DNA from: Brasilonema sp. UFV-L1
Lineage (GTDB): Bacteria; Cyanobacteriota; Cyanobacteriia; Cyanobacteriales; Nostocaceae
Length of the DNA stretch: 64,000 nt
Assembly: GCF_012912105.1 (NCBI RefSeq)
Contig: NZ_QMEA01000003.1
Coordinates: forward strand, 1-64,000
Reading direction: 5' to 3'
Part shown: piece by piece, positions 56,399 to 64,000 of the stretch
Position numbering within the stretch: position 1 is the first letter of the stretch
How the letters are laid out: each line of letters opens with the position of its first letter
Program-made: the position numbers and the translations under genes
Notes under the pieces: model-generated
Told to the model about the DNA's origin: nothing
What the model saw: only the letters and a program-made list of their open reading frames with translations
Databases searched by the model: none

Positions 56399-56568
56399 TT
56401 TACGGCATATTGGTAAGTAAACCGTATTTCTATCTCATTGTGAGAGATAATACATAGATTTCGCCGAAAATGCAAGAGAAATTCATCACTTTCTTGAGAG
56501 AAAAAGTGAAGATTTTTGAATCCGATTTTGGATGCTATTGTTGTTGTAGGAGTTGTTTGAGGAACTAG

Positions 56569-57342
56569 TTATATAAACCTATGAGGTAAGCCATCTTGAA
56601 AGATTAGCAGTTCTCCAGGTTGGATTTGCGTCCAAACTTCGTTGTCAGTTAGAGGAGTGGTGGCGATGACAGCAACGCGATCGCTCGGAGTCGTCAATTC
56701 ACTAAAATCAACAGTTAAGTCTTGGTCAATTAAATGAGCCGCTGCGAAAGGTGCTTGACGTACGATGTAGCAAAGGTTTGTTGAGCAGTGAGCAAAGAAG
56801 TGTTCTCCATCCGAAAGCAAGTAGTTAAAAGTACCATGCTCAGCTAGTGTTTGAGTGATTTCCGCAAGTACTGAGTAAAGTTTCTCCAAAGGAGGCTTGC
56901 TTTGAGGGAAATATTCTCGCAATCTATCTAGTATGAGACAAAAAGCTTTTTCACTATCCGTGTTGCCTACAGGTTGATAAAAACTAAAGTCCTTGGGATG
57001 AAAATCTTTCAAATCTCCATTGTGAGCAAAAACCCAGTACCTTCCCCACAATTCACGTCGAAAGGGATGGCAGTTTTCTAAAGCTATTTTGCCTTGAGTG
57101 GCTTTGCGGATATGAGCAATCACATGAGTGGAGTGGATAGGATAGTTTCGCACAAACTCAGCGACGGGAGAGAAAACAGAGGGTTTGGCATCTAAAAAAA
57201 ATCTGCATCCTCTTCCCTCAAAAAAAGCAATCCCCCAACCATCACAATGGTCATCAGTTTTGCCTCCCCGCGTTGAAAAGCCTTCAAAGGAAAAGCAAAT
57301 ATCAGTTGGTACATTGCAATTCATTCCCAGCAGTTGGCACAT
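56569..57342 (-). CDS. class II glutamine amidotransferase (YafJ-like)
   Basis: 257 residues from MCQLLGMN at 57342, so Cys2 becomes the N-terminal nucleophile after Met removal. Typical class II (Ntn) features are HVIAHIRKATQG, GRYWVFAHNGDL and NTDSEKAFCLIL. It resembles YafJ-type proteins, which lack an attached synthase domain, so the amide acceptor is unknown. It lies between the two sbpA genes on the minus strand, apparently by chance. Confidence 0.9.
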   Translation of the reverse strand: MCQLLGMNCNVPTDICFSFEGFSTRGGKTDDHCDGWGIAFFEGRGCRFFLDAKPSVFSPVAEFVRNYPIHSTHVIAHIRKATQGKIALENCHPFRRELWGRYWVFAHNGDLKDFHPKDFSFYQPVGNTDSEKAFCLILDRLREYFPQSKPPLEKLYSVLAEITQTLAEHGTFNYLLSDGEHFFAHCSTNLCYIVRQAPFAAAHLIDQDLTVDFSELTTPSDRVAVIATTPLTDNEVWTQIQPGELLIFQDGLPHRFI

Positions 57343-57612
57343 GGATGTTGAAACTCTGAATTTTAGACTAATGGCTGGGTTCAAGATAATCCAGAATTGC
57401 TCAATTGATCTGGTACTAATGTTTCATTCTACAAAAATTCGCTCTTCAATTTTGTAGAAGCTTGGGGATGTTCCTAACTGTCTCAAGTCAGAACATCTGA
57501 TGACAGTAATGGCTTTACCACACTTAATCTGAACAAATCAGTTGATCAGATGAATATGAAGTAGCACAGAGACTTGATTTTTTCATTCATCTATGGAATT
57601 GTATTAATCAAG

Positions 57613-57646
57613 AAAATACGATTTTTAAATCAAATAACCGTATTTT
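57613..57646. promoter_or_regulatory. inverted repeat before the second sbpA
   Basis: AAAATACG, 18 bp, CGTATTTT, then GGTGGAGGAG, the ribosome-binding site. A similar AACCGTATTT stretch lies before the first sbpA (plus 56418-56432). It could be an operator of the sulfate regulator or a leader hairpin. Inference only. Confidence 0.35.
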
Positions 57647-57662
57647 GGTGGAGGAGTTCTAA

Positions 57663-58775
57663 ATGATGCGTCTATTCAAAGCTTGTTCGTCTTGGTCACA
57701 GCCTTGGCAAAAGTCTTCAACCCGCGCCCGTACCCTGATTATTGCTGCAGGTTTAAGCGTCAGTGCAGTCGTACCTGTCTATGGAGGAATTACCTCGCGA
57801 AACTCACCTTCTAGCAGCAAACCTGAGCTGATCACTCAGAACAAACCAGCTGAATTAACTCTGGTTTCCTACGCTGTGACTAAAGAGGCTTACTCAAAAA
57901 TCATTCCTCAATTTGTAAAAAAATGGAAGCAAGAGCGCAAGCAGGATGTCACTTTTCGGGAGAGTTACGGCGGTTCCGGTTCTCAAACACGAGCAGTCAT
58001 TGATGGCTTAGAAGCAGATGTGGTGGCGCTGGCGTTAGGAAGTGACGTGAACCAAATCCAGAAAGCAGGGTTAATCTCTCCCGGTTGGGAAAAAGAAGTT
58101 CCTAACAATGGGATTGTCACCAAGTCGGTGGTTGCGCTGGTAACTCGTAAAGGCAATCCAAAACAAATTCGTGATTGGAATGACTTGGTGAAACCGGGAG
58201 TCAGTGTCATCACTGCCAATCCCAAAACATCTGGAGGTGCCCGTTGGAACTTCTTGGGACTGTGGGGTGCAATCACTCAATCAGGAGGGGATGACGCAAA
58301 AGCCCTCGATTACGTCACTAAAGTCTACAGAAACGCTGCTGTGTTGCCCAAAGATGCGCGGGAAGCTAGTGATACTTTTTACAAGCGAAATCAGGGAGAC
58401 GTGCTATTGAACTATGAGAATGAGGAGATTTTAGCTAAACAAAAAGGTGAATCTGACCATCCCGTAGTGATTCCTCAAGTCAACATTTCTATTGACAATC
58501 CAGTTGCTGTGGTAGACAAGATAGTGGATAAACGCGGTACTCGGCAAGTCGCAGAAGCCTTTGTCAAGTTTCTATATACACCAGAAGCACAGCGGGAATT
58601 TGCCAAAGTCGGGTTTCGCCCTGTTGACAACACAGTAGCCGGCGAAACACAAAAGCAGTTTCCCAAGATTGGTAAGCTTTACACAGTGGCAAACTTCGGT
58701 GGCTGGGACGCAGTTCAGAAGAAGTTCTTTGCGGATGGAGCGATTTTTGACAAGATTCAGGGAGGAAGACGCTAA
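57663..58775 (+). CDS. sbpA: periplasmic sulfate-binding protein, second copy
   Basis: 370 residues. The signal peptide ends near VVPVYGGIT. The sulfate-binding signature is SYGGSGSQTRAVIDGLEADV, with NPKQIRDWNDLVKPG and ISIDNPVAVVDK. It is ~60% like the first SbpA by eye, but soluble rather than lipid-anchored. Transcribed divergently from the first sbpA across the amidotransferase gene. A strong GGAGGAG precedes the start. A MITE 6 bp after the stop can fold as a transcript-end hairpin. Confidence 0.94.
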   Translation: MMRLFKACSSWSQPWQKSSTRARTLIIAAGLSVSAVVPVYGGITSRNSPSSSKPELITQNKPAELTLVSYAVTKEAYSKIIPQFVKKWKQERKQDVTFRESYGGSGSQTRAVIDGLEADVVALALGSDVNQIQKAGLISPGWEKEVPNNGIVTKSVVALVTRKGNPKQIRDWNDLVKPGVSVITANPKTSGGARWNFLGLWGAITQSGGDDAKALDYVTKVYRNAAVLPKDAREASDTFYKRNQGDVLLNYENEEILAKQKGESDHPVVIPQVNISIDNPVAVVDKIVDKRGTRQVAEAFVKFLYTPEAQREFAKVGFRPVDNTVAGETQKQFPKIGKLYTVANFGGWDAVQKKFFADGAIFDKIQGGRR

Positions 58776-58780
58776 AAAAT

Positions 58781-58838
58781 AATACGGTTCAGTGAGTCGC
58801 TGTAGGCTGTTTGCCTGTAAGCTTATCTGAACCGTATT
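58781..58838. mobile_element. 58-bp MITE, copy 3 of the AATACGG family
   Basis: Ends AATACGGTTCAG and CTGAACCGTATT are perfect 12-bp inverted repeats. Flanks GCTAAAAAAT and GCTCTAAAAAAA suggest an imperfect target duplication. It lies immediately after the second sbpA and can form a hairpin that may help end its transcript. Confidence 0.65.
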
Positions 58839-58883
58839 GCTCTAAAAAAAGCTTTATTGTCTGAAAATCTCTTGCACCCCTAA

Positions 58884-58963
58884 ATCAGTGAACAGTGAAC
58901 AGTAAACAGTTATCAAGGTTATGAGTAACAAGTACTGATAACTGATAACTGATAACTGTTAAA
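58884..58963. repeat. heptad tandem repeats
   Basis: Units ACAGTGA, ACAGTGA, ACAGTAA, ACAGTTA, then TGATAAC three times. Short 7-nt tandem repeats like those at 15165 and 33675. No gene. Confidence 0.7.
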
Positions 58964-59650
58964 CTAATCAATCGGTGCGTTGGGAACTTGTGCGTCAATT
59001 TGCGCTTGAGATAAATTCGGAGTTACCGGATTTAGCTCGCTTGCTGGGACAACACCAGCAGAAGGAGCATTCAACTCGATTTCGCCAGTTAATGCGTTGG
59101 TTCTAGCAACTAATTGAGTTCCATCGACTATCTTCACAAATAAAGGCTGTCCTAACTGTTGCTCTTGATTTTCTCCAACTTGCTCTTGATTTTCTGCAAC
59201 GGGAACCTTTACACCAGCGACATTCACACCACTTGGTAGGTAAATGCCATCACAATCCCACTCATCGTCTGTCTTTTGACCATTTCCTAGGTAAAAGAGG
59301 GTGTTAGCAGAAGAGCCATATTTGCTGGGTTTGTGAGCGTAAACAGCGAGTGTCTTTCCAGTTTCATTACGGCAAACGCCCCAGTCTTCAGAGCTTTCCA
59401 TAATATATTTTTGGAACTGCAAATCAGAGATTTTCTTCTGAAGTTCCTCTGCAGTATTATAACCAACTGCTGACGGGTCACTCCTTCCCTGTAAAAGTTG
59501 ATTAAGTTGTTGAGTGAGTTGGGCATACTCAGGACTCTTTTCCGCAATTGGATCTGCAAATGAGGGCTGAGCAATAACTAGATTGACTAGCAGGAAAAGA
59601 AATACCAGAATTGCCTTGAATATTTTCACGATTTTTCTCCTTTTTGACAA
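58964..59650 (-). CDS. secreted protein, paralogue 1 of a paired family
   Basis: 228 residues. The signal peptide has hydrophobic core AILVFLFLLVNLVIAQPSFA, then a helical segment (~45-80) and a domain with two conserved Cys in DWGVCRNETGKTLAVY and WDCDGIYLPSGVNVAG. The same plan is found at 61415-62029. No named family was recognised. Export to periplasm or lumen is expected. A Glu/Gln-rich insert (VAENQEQVGENQEQ) is unique to this copy. Upstream gap to cadD is 397 bp. Confidence 0.8.
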   Translation of the reverse strand: MSKRRKIVKIFKAILVFLFLLVNLVIAQPSFADPIAEKSPEYAQLTQQLNQLLQGRSDPSAVGYNTAEELQKKISDLQFQKYIMESSEDWGVCRNETGKTLAVYAHKPSKYGSSANTLFYLGNGQKTDDEWDCDGIYLPSGVNVAGVKVPVAENQEQVGENQEQQLGQPLFVKIVDGTQLVARTNALTGEIELNAPSAGVVPASELNPVTPNLSQAQIDAQVPNAPID

Positions 59651-59888
59651 GAAAGACTCTTTTCCACTGACAACTTAGTTATTTCGCGGGAAAAGTTTGT
59701 TTAACGAATTAGATTGTTTAGTCTACTATATCCAAGCATCTTTAATTCAATCAAATATTCTTATTTATCAAAATCATCAAATTAATTTTTTCAAAATTTG
59801 AACGTAAAAAGCCTAGAGATGTCAATCGTAAACTGTTACGCTGAGAAAATGCATTTTTTGACTTTGAAAAAAACCGTTCAATACTTTC

Positions 59889-59996
59889 CCAGCCTATGGC
59901 ACGAACCACTCCTCAGGAGGCGCTGCGCAAACGCTAACACTTCCAGCCTACAGCACGAAGTGCCCCGTAGGAGGCACTGCGCAAACGCTAACACTT
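59889..59996. repeat. two tandem 54-bp repeats
   Basis: Two back-to-back units (59889-59942 and 59943-59996), each starting CCAGCCTA and ending CTGCGCAAACGCTAACACTT, with a variable middle. The end resembles dispersed repeats near 33720. No gene. Confidence 0.75.
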
Positions 59997-60047
59997 TCTC
60001 ACTCTCCATTTGAATCATTCAGAGCTAACAATCCAGATTTGTCAACT

Positions 60048-60737
60048 TTATGCTTCAGTTGAAGGAAGGCGTAGCCTGTCATAACTCATCCATCCAAGAG
60101 ACACAACTACAACCGAAAACAGTGCTAGCGTGAAGTTGTCCAAGGCAATGTAAATACCTAAACCAATTAAAATAAATGGGACGAGCGAGTTACCGTAGCG
60201 CTTGATAATGAAGGCTATTGCTTTTTGGTGAGCTAATAAATAAGCTGCGTAACACAAGACTGCAACTAATACAAAAAATACACTCAAAATGACTAGCAAA
60301 CTTGTTAATTTAATGTTGGCAAACAACGGCGCATAGATTCCAATATTATCACCACCAATTCCAACGGTAACAGCGGCTACACTGTATATTTCAGGAGACA
60401 ATAAACCACGGATAGGAACAGAAAGAGAAGATGACGTTGCTAAGTGTTTATTGAAATTATCTTCATTCAAATTGACTAAGCGATTCAGACCTATAGCAAT
60501 GGGAAGAAAACCGGAGATATCCATCCAAACACTTGGCAAGATTAAGCTTCCAAAAAATCCCGCCAGACTAATAGTAACTAACACTGTAAAACCAAGATAC
60601 TGCCCTAGTACAATCTGACGATGACGAAATGTAGTATTTACTTGAGCAAATAGAAGGGTAAGAATAACTAGGTCATCAAGGTTAGTAATCAAAAAGGCAG
60701 CTACACCAGTGGAGGTTATAGTTATTAACGTACTCAT
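60048..60737 (-). CDS. CadD-type cadmium resistance transporter
   Basis: 229 residues with about six membrane helices. The conserved TNLDDLVILTLLFAQVN near the N-terminus and GGDNIGIYAPLFAN in the middle are CadD family features. Such proteins are thought to export or sequester Cd2+ or related cations across the cytoplasmic membrane. It is monocistronic. Two paralogous exported proteins flank it, which may hint at a shared stress response. Confidence 0.87.
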   Translation of the reverse strand: MSTLITITSTGVAAFLITNLDDLVILTLLFAQVNTTFRHRQIVLGQYLGFTVLVTISLAGFFGSLILPSVWMDISGFLPIAIGLNRLVNLNEDNFNKHLATSSSLSVPIRGLLSPEIYSVAAVTVGIGGDNIGIYAPLFANIKLTSLLVILSVFFVLVAVLCYAAYLLAHQKAIAFIIKRYGNSLVPFILIGLGIYIALDNFTLALFSVVVVSLGWMSYDRLRLPSTEA

Positions 60738-61414
60738 TTAGTGTTTTCAAAAACAATTGCTTTTATGAATTTGCTTTTAGGAATGTTATGAGTCGTGCTT
60801 ACTTCGCTTTGCGAACTACTTTAACTACTATATTATGAGTCTGTGCAAGTGATTTAATTATCAACTTGTTTATTTATTTTCACTTTAAGTAACTTTGTAG
60901 ATAGAAGCAAACGTTATTTATTTTCAAATCAATAAATATAAGTGATGAATGTCTCACCATTGTTTATTGTTAAGGATTATGGTATACATCTATAACTGTT
61001 GATAAAAATGGAATTAATCTAGAATGTAAAGTAATTTTACGCAAGCTTGACAAAAAGAAGCATACTGTGCGTTGTACTGTTTGAAGTCTCTTCTCGTAAC
61101 TCAGTCTGTTGGAGTCTATGACATTGGTAGCTTATGATGAAGCGTCTTGAACAATTGACTTTAGCCTGAGGTAGGACTGTGATGACTTTCATGAATCATT
61201 TTTATTTATGATTATCAAAAATAATAATATTTGATTTTATCGACTAGGAAACTTAAAGTGAAACTAGTCTTTTACATAGACCTAAGCAAAAAGTATAACT
61301 CATTAAGATATTAATCAAAATCAAATGAGTGAAACGCTAGAAAATTTCATGTAAACTTGTTAAAAGCTGCCAAATATTCCAAAAACACCTATATTTTTCA
61401 AAGGAGAAAAGACG
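60738..61414. other. 677-bp AT-rich intergenic region
   Basis: No gene supported. AT-rich throughout; contains promoters for cadD (minus) and the second secreted protein (plus). A purine-rich AAGGAG ribosome-binding site lies at 61400-61405, ~9 bases before the latter start. Confidence 0.5.
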
Positions 61415-62029
61415 ATGAAATTTCTGAAAATTACTCTTGTCATTGTAGTCATGTTGGTTAATCTGGTTATTGCCCAGCCTTCTTGGGCAGATAGACCTAA
61501 ATTCAGCAAAAATCCTGATTACATTGAAGTCACAAAAGCTCTTGAGAAATTGCAGAAAAATGCAGAAGTTACAATACCTGAAGATGTGCAACGCCAAATT
61601 GATGAATTACAACTTCAAAAAGCAGCCATCGAGTCAGGAGTTACTTGGGGACAATGCAGTAATAAAACCGGTGAAACATTAGCTATTTATGGTCCTTTAG
61701 GTGAAAAGTCTAAGTCTTCCTATGACAATCAACTTTACTTCTTAGCAAACGATCAAACTACACCAGATGGATGGGATTGTCAGGGTGTTTATCTACCAAG
61801 TGATGTCAAAGTAGCAGGATTGGAAAATACTGGTGCGACAGCAGTCCAAATTACAGATGGTACACAACTTTTAGTGAAGAAAAATTCAGAAACTTCTGAG
61901 TGGGAATTCAATGTCCCATCTGCCAAAGTCGTGAATCCTGACAAGATGAACTGGTTTATCCCGAATGTATCACAGACGTTTGTTGATTCCCGAATTCCTA
62001 GCACACTCACCAGTGAAGAGAGCGATTAA
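61415..62029 (+). CDS. secreted protein, paralogue 2 of a paired family
   Basis: 204 residues with AAGGAG before the start. Signal peptide MKFLKITLVIVVMLVNLVIA, then a cleavage-like AQPSWA. The mature part holds LEKLQKNAEV helices and the two conserved Cys in TWGQCSNKTGETLAIYG and WDCQGVYLPSDVKVAG, shared with the protein at 58964-59650. The family is not recognised. It precedes terC-type and SPFH genes on the same strand, but the 295-bp gap argues against a tight operon. Confidence 0.8.
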   Translation: MKFLKITLVIVVMLVNLVIAQPSWADRPKFSKNPDYIEVTKALEKLQKNAEVTIPEDVQRQIDELQLQKAAIESGVTWGQCSNKTGETLAIYGPLGEKSKSSYDNQLYFLANDQTTPDGWDCQGVYLPSDVKVAGLENTGATAVQITDGTQLLVKKNSETSEWEFNVPSAKVVNPDKMNWFIPNVSQTFVDSRIPSTLTSEESD

Positions 62030-62326
62030 ACCGAAATTTTGACCCTCGGTGCTTTTAAATTCAAAATTCAATCCGGGACTGCGTCCCGCTGCGCTAACAA
62101 AGTTCAAAATTCAAAGTATGCCCGATGGTTCTGCGCTAGCAAAATAAAAAAAGTTCTTCATTTTGAATGACCAGGGTGTGGCATTCACCAGTTATTCATA
62201 AATAAATAGCAGAGGGCTGAAATCAAAAGTTTTCTGAATTTTAAATTCCGCTCTCTGCCTTTTCAAAAAAATTCTGATTATCTGAATCAACTGATCGCTT
62301 GGCGTTACAACTACAGAGAAACAGTG
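62030..62326. other. 297-bp intergenic region before the terC-type gene
   Basis: Contains short dispersed repeats (AAATTCAAAATTCAA and GACTGCGTCCCGCTGCGC). I looked for a manganese-type (yybP-ykoY) riboswitch, as often precedes terC genes, and saw no matching core. No gene. Confidence 0.5.
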
Positions 62327-63040
62327 ATGTTAGAACAGTTAACTGGACACTTAAGTACGGACTTTTCTTTAAGAACATTTGGGATTTTACTGATACTTGT
62401 TGCATTAGAAACTGTTCTTTCTGCTGACAACGCTGTCGCTTTAGCAGCATTAGTTCAAGACGTTGAAGAACCAGAACAGCAGCGTCAAGCATTGAATTGG
62501 GGGTTAATTATTGCCTTTGTTCTCCGGATTGGGTTGTTATTTACTGCAACTTGGGTGATTCAGTTTTGGCAGTTTGAATTAGGTGGCGCACTTTACCTGT
62601 TGTGGTTGTCAGGAAAGCACTTTTGGAATTATTTTTACCCGGATGCTGTAGAAGAACAAATTGGTGATTCCCAAAAAGATAAAAATTGTACATTTGGGCA
62701 AGTTATTCTCTTGATTGCTGTGACAGATTTAGCGTTTTCTCTGGATAGCGTGACTGCTGCAGTTGCAGTCTCTAGTGAAACATGGTTAGTTCTGACTGGT
62801 TGCACTCTTGGTATTATCACGCTACGATTCATGGCTGGTTTGTTTGTGCGCTGGATTTCAGAGTTCACTTATTTACTGGATGCTGCTTATTTGACTGTGT
62901 TTGCTGTAGGTGTCAGATTGATGTTTAAAGCATTGATACCAGACCATGTACCACCTCAATGGATGATGCTAACACTGATTGTGCTTCTGTTTACTTGGGG
63001 ATTCTCTAGACGTGTTGTAGCAGAAATTCAAAGAGATTGA
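62327..63040 (+). CDS. TerC-family integral membrane protein
   Basis: 237 residues from the Met at 62327 (a GTG lies one codon before). About seven membrane helices. The family motifs ETVLSADNAVALAALV and DLAFSLDSVTAAVAVS carry membrane-embedded acidic residues thought to bind metal ions. TerC-type proteins have been linked to tellurite resistance and to Mn2+ or Ca2+ handling. It is 79 bp upstream of the SPFH gene and may be co-transcribed. Confidence 0.9.
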   Translation: MLEQLTGHLSTDFSLRTFGILLILVALETVLSADNAVALAALVQDVEEPEQQRQALNWGLIIAFVLRIGLLFTATWVIQFWQFELGGALYLLWLSGKHFWNYFYPDAVEEQIGDSQKDKNCTFGQVILLIAVTDLAFSLDSVTAAVAVSSETWLVLTGCTLGIITLRFMAGLFVRWISEFTYLLDAAYLTVFAVGVRLMFKALIPDHVPPQWMMLTLIVLLFTWGFSRRVVAEIQRD

Positions 63041-63118
63041 ATATTAAGTGGTATGCAAACAACAAGAGATAACCTTAATTTGTATCAAGAATGTTTTTCT
63101 GCTTTATAAACTGAAATT

Positions 63119-64000
63119 ATGAACATAGAATCTATAACGAACATTAGCAGTCAACATTCAGTTCCAAAGCCAAATAAGGATATCCAGGCAGTTGTAAGAA
63201 TTGTTTTGTTGCTGTTAATTTTGACTATCATCTCTAGCTTCTTTGTCATTGTTGATTCTGGACAGCGAGGAGTGCTTATGCGGTTTGGTGAGGTGCAACC
63301 GGAGATTCTAGGAGAAGGAATTCACCCAGTTATCCCGATTGTGTACACAGTCGAAAAGTTGAGTGTTCGAGTTCAAAATCAAGAGATTTCCACTAAAGCT
63401 TCTTCTCGTGATCTTCAAGATGTCTATACTGATGTGGCTTTGAATTGGCACATTATTCCCGAAAAAGCTAACGTCATTTTTCAGCGTATTGGAAATCAAG
63501 AAGCTATTGTCTATCGTATCATTCAACCAGCCGTGAAAGAAGTGCTGAAGGCAGTGATGGCAATGTATACAGCGGAAGAAATTATCACGACACGAGGACA
63601 AGTTAAAGCTGAGGTGGATAAAGCCTTGACATCTCGTTTAGGAGCCTATGACATAGAAATAGATGATATTTCTTTGGTGGATATTCATTTTTCAATGCAG
63701 TTTAATAGTGCTGTAGAAGCAAAACAAATTGCTGAACAAGAAGCTAAACGCGCAGGTTTTCTTGCTATCAAGGCAGAAAAAGAAGCAAGAGCGAAAGTGA
63801 ATTTAGCTAAAGGAGAAGCTGAAGCACATCGATTAATAATGGAGACGCTAACACCAGCCATTTTACAACGACAAGCTATAGCCAGATGGGATGGTAGGTT
63901 ACCTTGGATTTCAGCCGGTGGTGGTGAGAATACAAGACTCTTTCAATTAGAGTTAGATGAAATTGTGAAAGCAGCTCAGAACAACCCCGAACAAAATAGA
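63119..64000 (+). CDS. SPFH/prohibitin-family protein (runs off window)
   Basis: 294 codons to the window edge with no stop. One N-terminal membrane helix (~26-45, VVRIVLLLLILTIISSFFVI) is followed by the prohibitin/SPFH domain (GQRGVLMRFGEVQP, EISTKASSRDLQDVYTDVAL), then a long helix with AKQIAEQEAKRAGFLAIKAE, as in prohibitins. Such proteins form membrane-bound ring scaffolds that stabilise proteases or lipids; prohibitins bind FtsH in several organisms. It follows the terC-type gene. Confidence 0.92.
   Translation, partial: MNIESITNISSQHSVPKPNKDIQAVVRIVLLLLILTIISSFFVIVDSGQRGVLMRFGEVQPEILGEGIHPVIPIVYTVEKLSVRVQNQEISTKASSRDLQDVYTDVALNWHIIPEKANVIFQRIGNQEAIVYRIIQPAVKEVLKAVMAMYTAEEIITTRGQVKAEVDKALTSRLGAYDIEIDDISLVDIHFSMQFNSAVEAKQIAEQEAKRAGFLAIKAEKEARAKVNLAKGEAEAHRLIMETLTPAILQRQAIARWDGRLPWISAGGGENTRLFQLELDEIVKAAQNNPEQNR

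Noticed and set aside
62030-62326. Manganese riboswitch before the TerC-type gene
   Set aside because: I looked for the yybP-ykoY core and found no match.

Overview
The window looks like chromosome of a filamentous, heterocyst-forming-type cyanobacterium (Nostocales or a close relative). The evidence is the many HIP1 octamers (GCGATCGC), the heptad tandem repeats and small dispersed palindromes, and typical cyanobacterial genes: a Flv3/Flv1 diflavin pair, FtsH, DUF3386, DUF938, and a CysR/SbpA sulfate locus. No species can be named from sequence alone.

Layout. 0-8.4 kb: three regulators on the minus strand (AraC, Crp/Fnr, MarR), a catalase, an rtcB RNA-ligase gene split by what looks like a group I intron, a methyltransferase, a HAD phosphatase-like gene and tRNA-Ala(CGC). 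8.6-23.5 kb: a 110-bp MITE with a perfect target duplication, a large DUF4347/FG-GAP/RTX surface protein, DUF3386, a sensor kinase, lepA, a GNAT, a MAPEG protein, lepB, an IS605-type element with intact tnpA and frameshifted tnpB, argH, and an unlisted 54-aa basic protein. 24-34 kb: Nudix, alpha/beta hydrolase, coaX, a tnpB-only element with its own ribbon-helix-helix gene, a decayed flavoprotein gene, and the oxygen-reducing pair flv3-flv1 with a hydrolase remnant between. 34-39 kb: MacA/MacB-type export genes (adaptor, permease, ATPase), the last separated by a MITE. 39-46.4 kb: an accessory island downstream of sbcC. It holds partial sbcC copies, a DUF433/DUF5615 toxin-antitoxin pair, a 606-aa HEPN-like protein of unknown function, and a Phd antitoxin whose ParE-type toxin is cut off by a MITE. 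46.4-50.6 kb: a long leader with a structured-RNA candidate, ftsH, and a methyltransferase. 50.8-58.8 kb: a sulfate uptake locus (cysA, cysR, two NIL-domain genes, cysW, cysT, sbpA, and a second sbpA). 58.9-64 kb: two paralogous small secreted proteins interleaved with a CadD-type transporter, a TerC-type protein and an SPFH protein that runs off the end.

How it fits together. The sulfate locus is one coherent system: periplasmic binding proteins, two permeases, an ATPase and a dedicated Crp-type regulator. The MarR gene carries a perfect operator palindrome at its own promoter, and a related site lies before the Crp-type gene, so the two regulators are probably wired together. Gene decay is common: an SDR, a flavoprotein and an ab-hydrolase have each lost most of their sequence, and a toxin has been truncated by a repeat.

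The most unusual observation is the rtcB intron. It is 463 nt and interrupts the gene exactly between the Gly-Gly-Gly and Asn-His codons of the active site. It has a perfect P1 helix with a U-G splice-site pair, a terminal G and no internal ORF, and it would have to be removed before the RNA ligase could be made.
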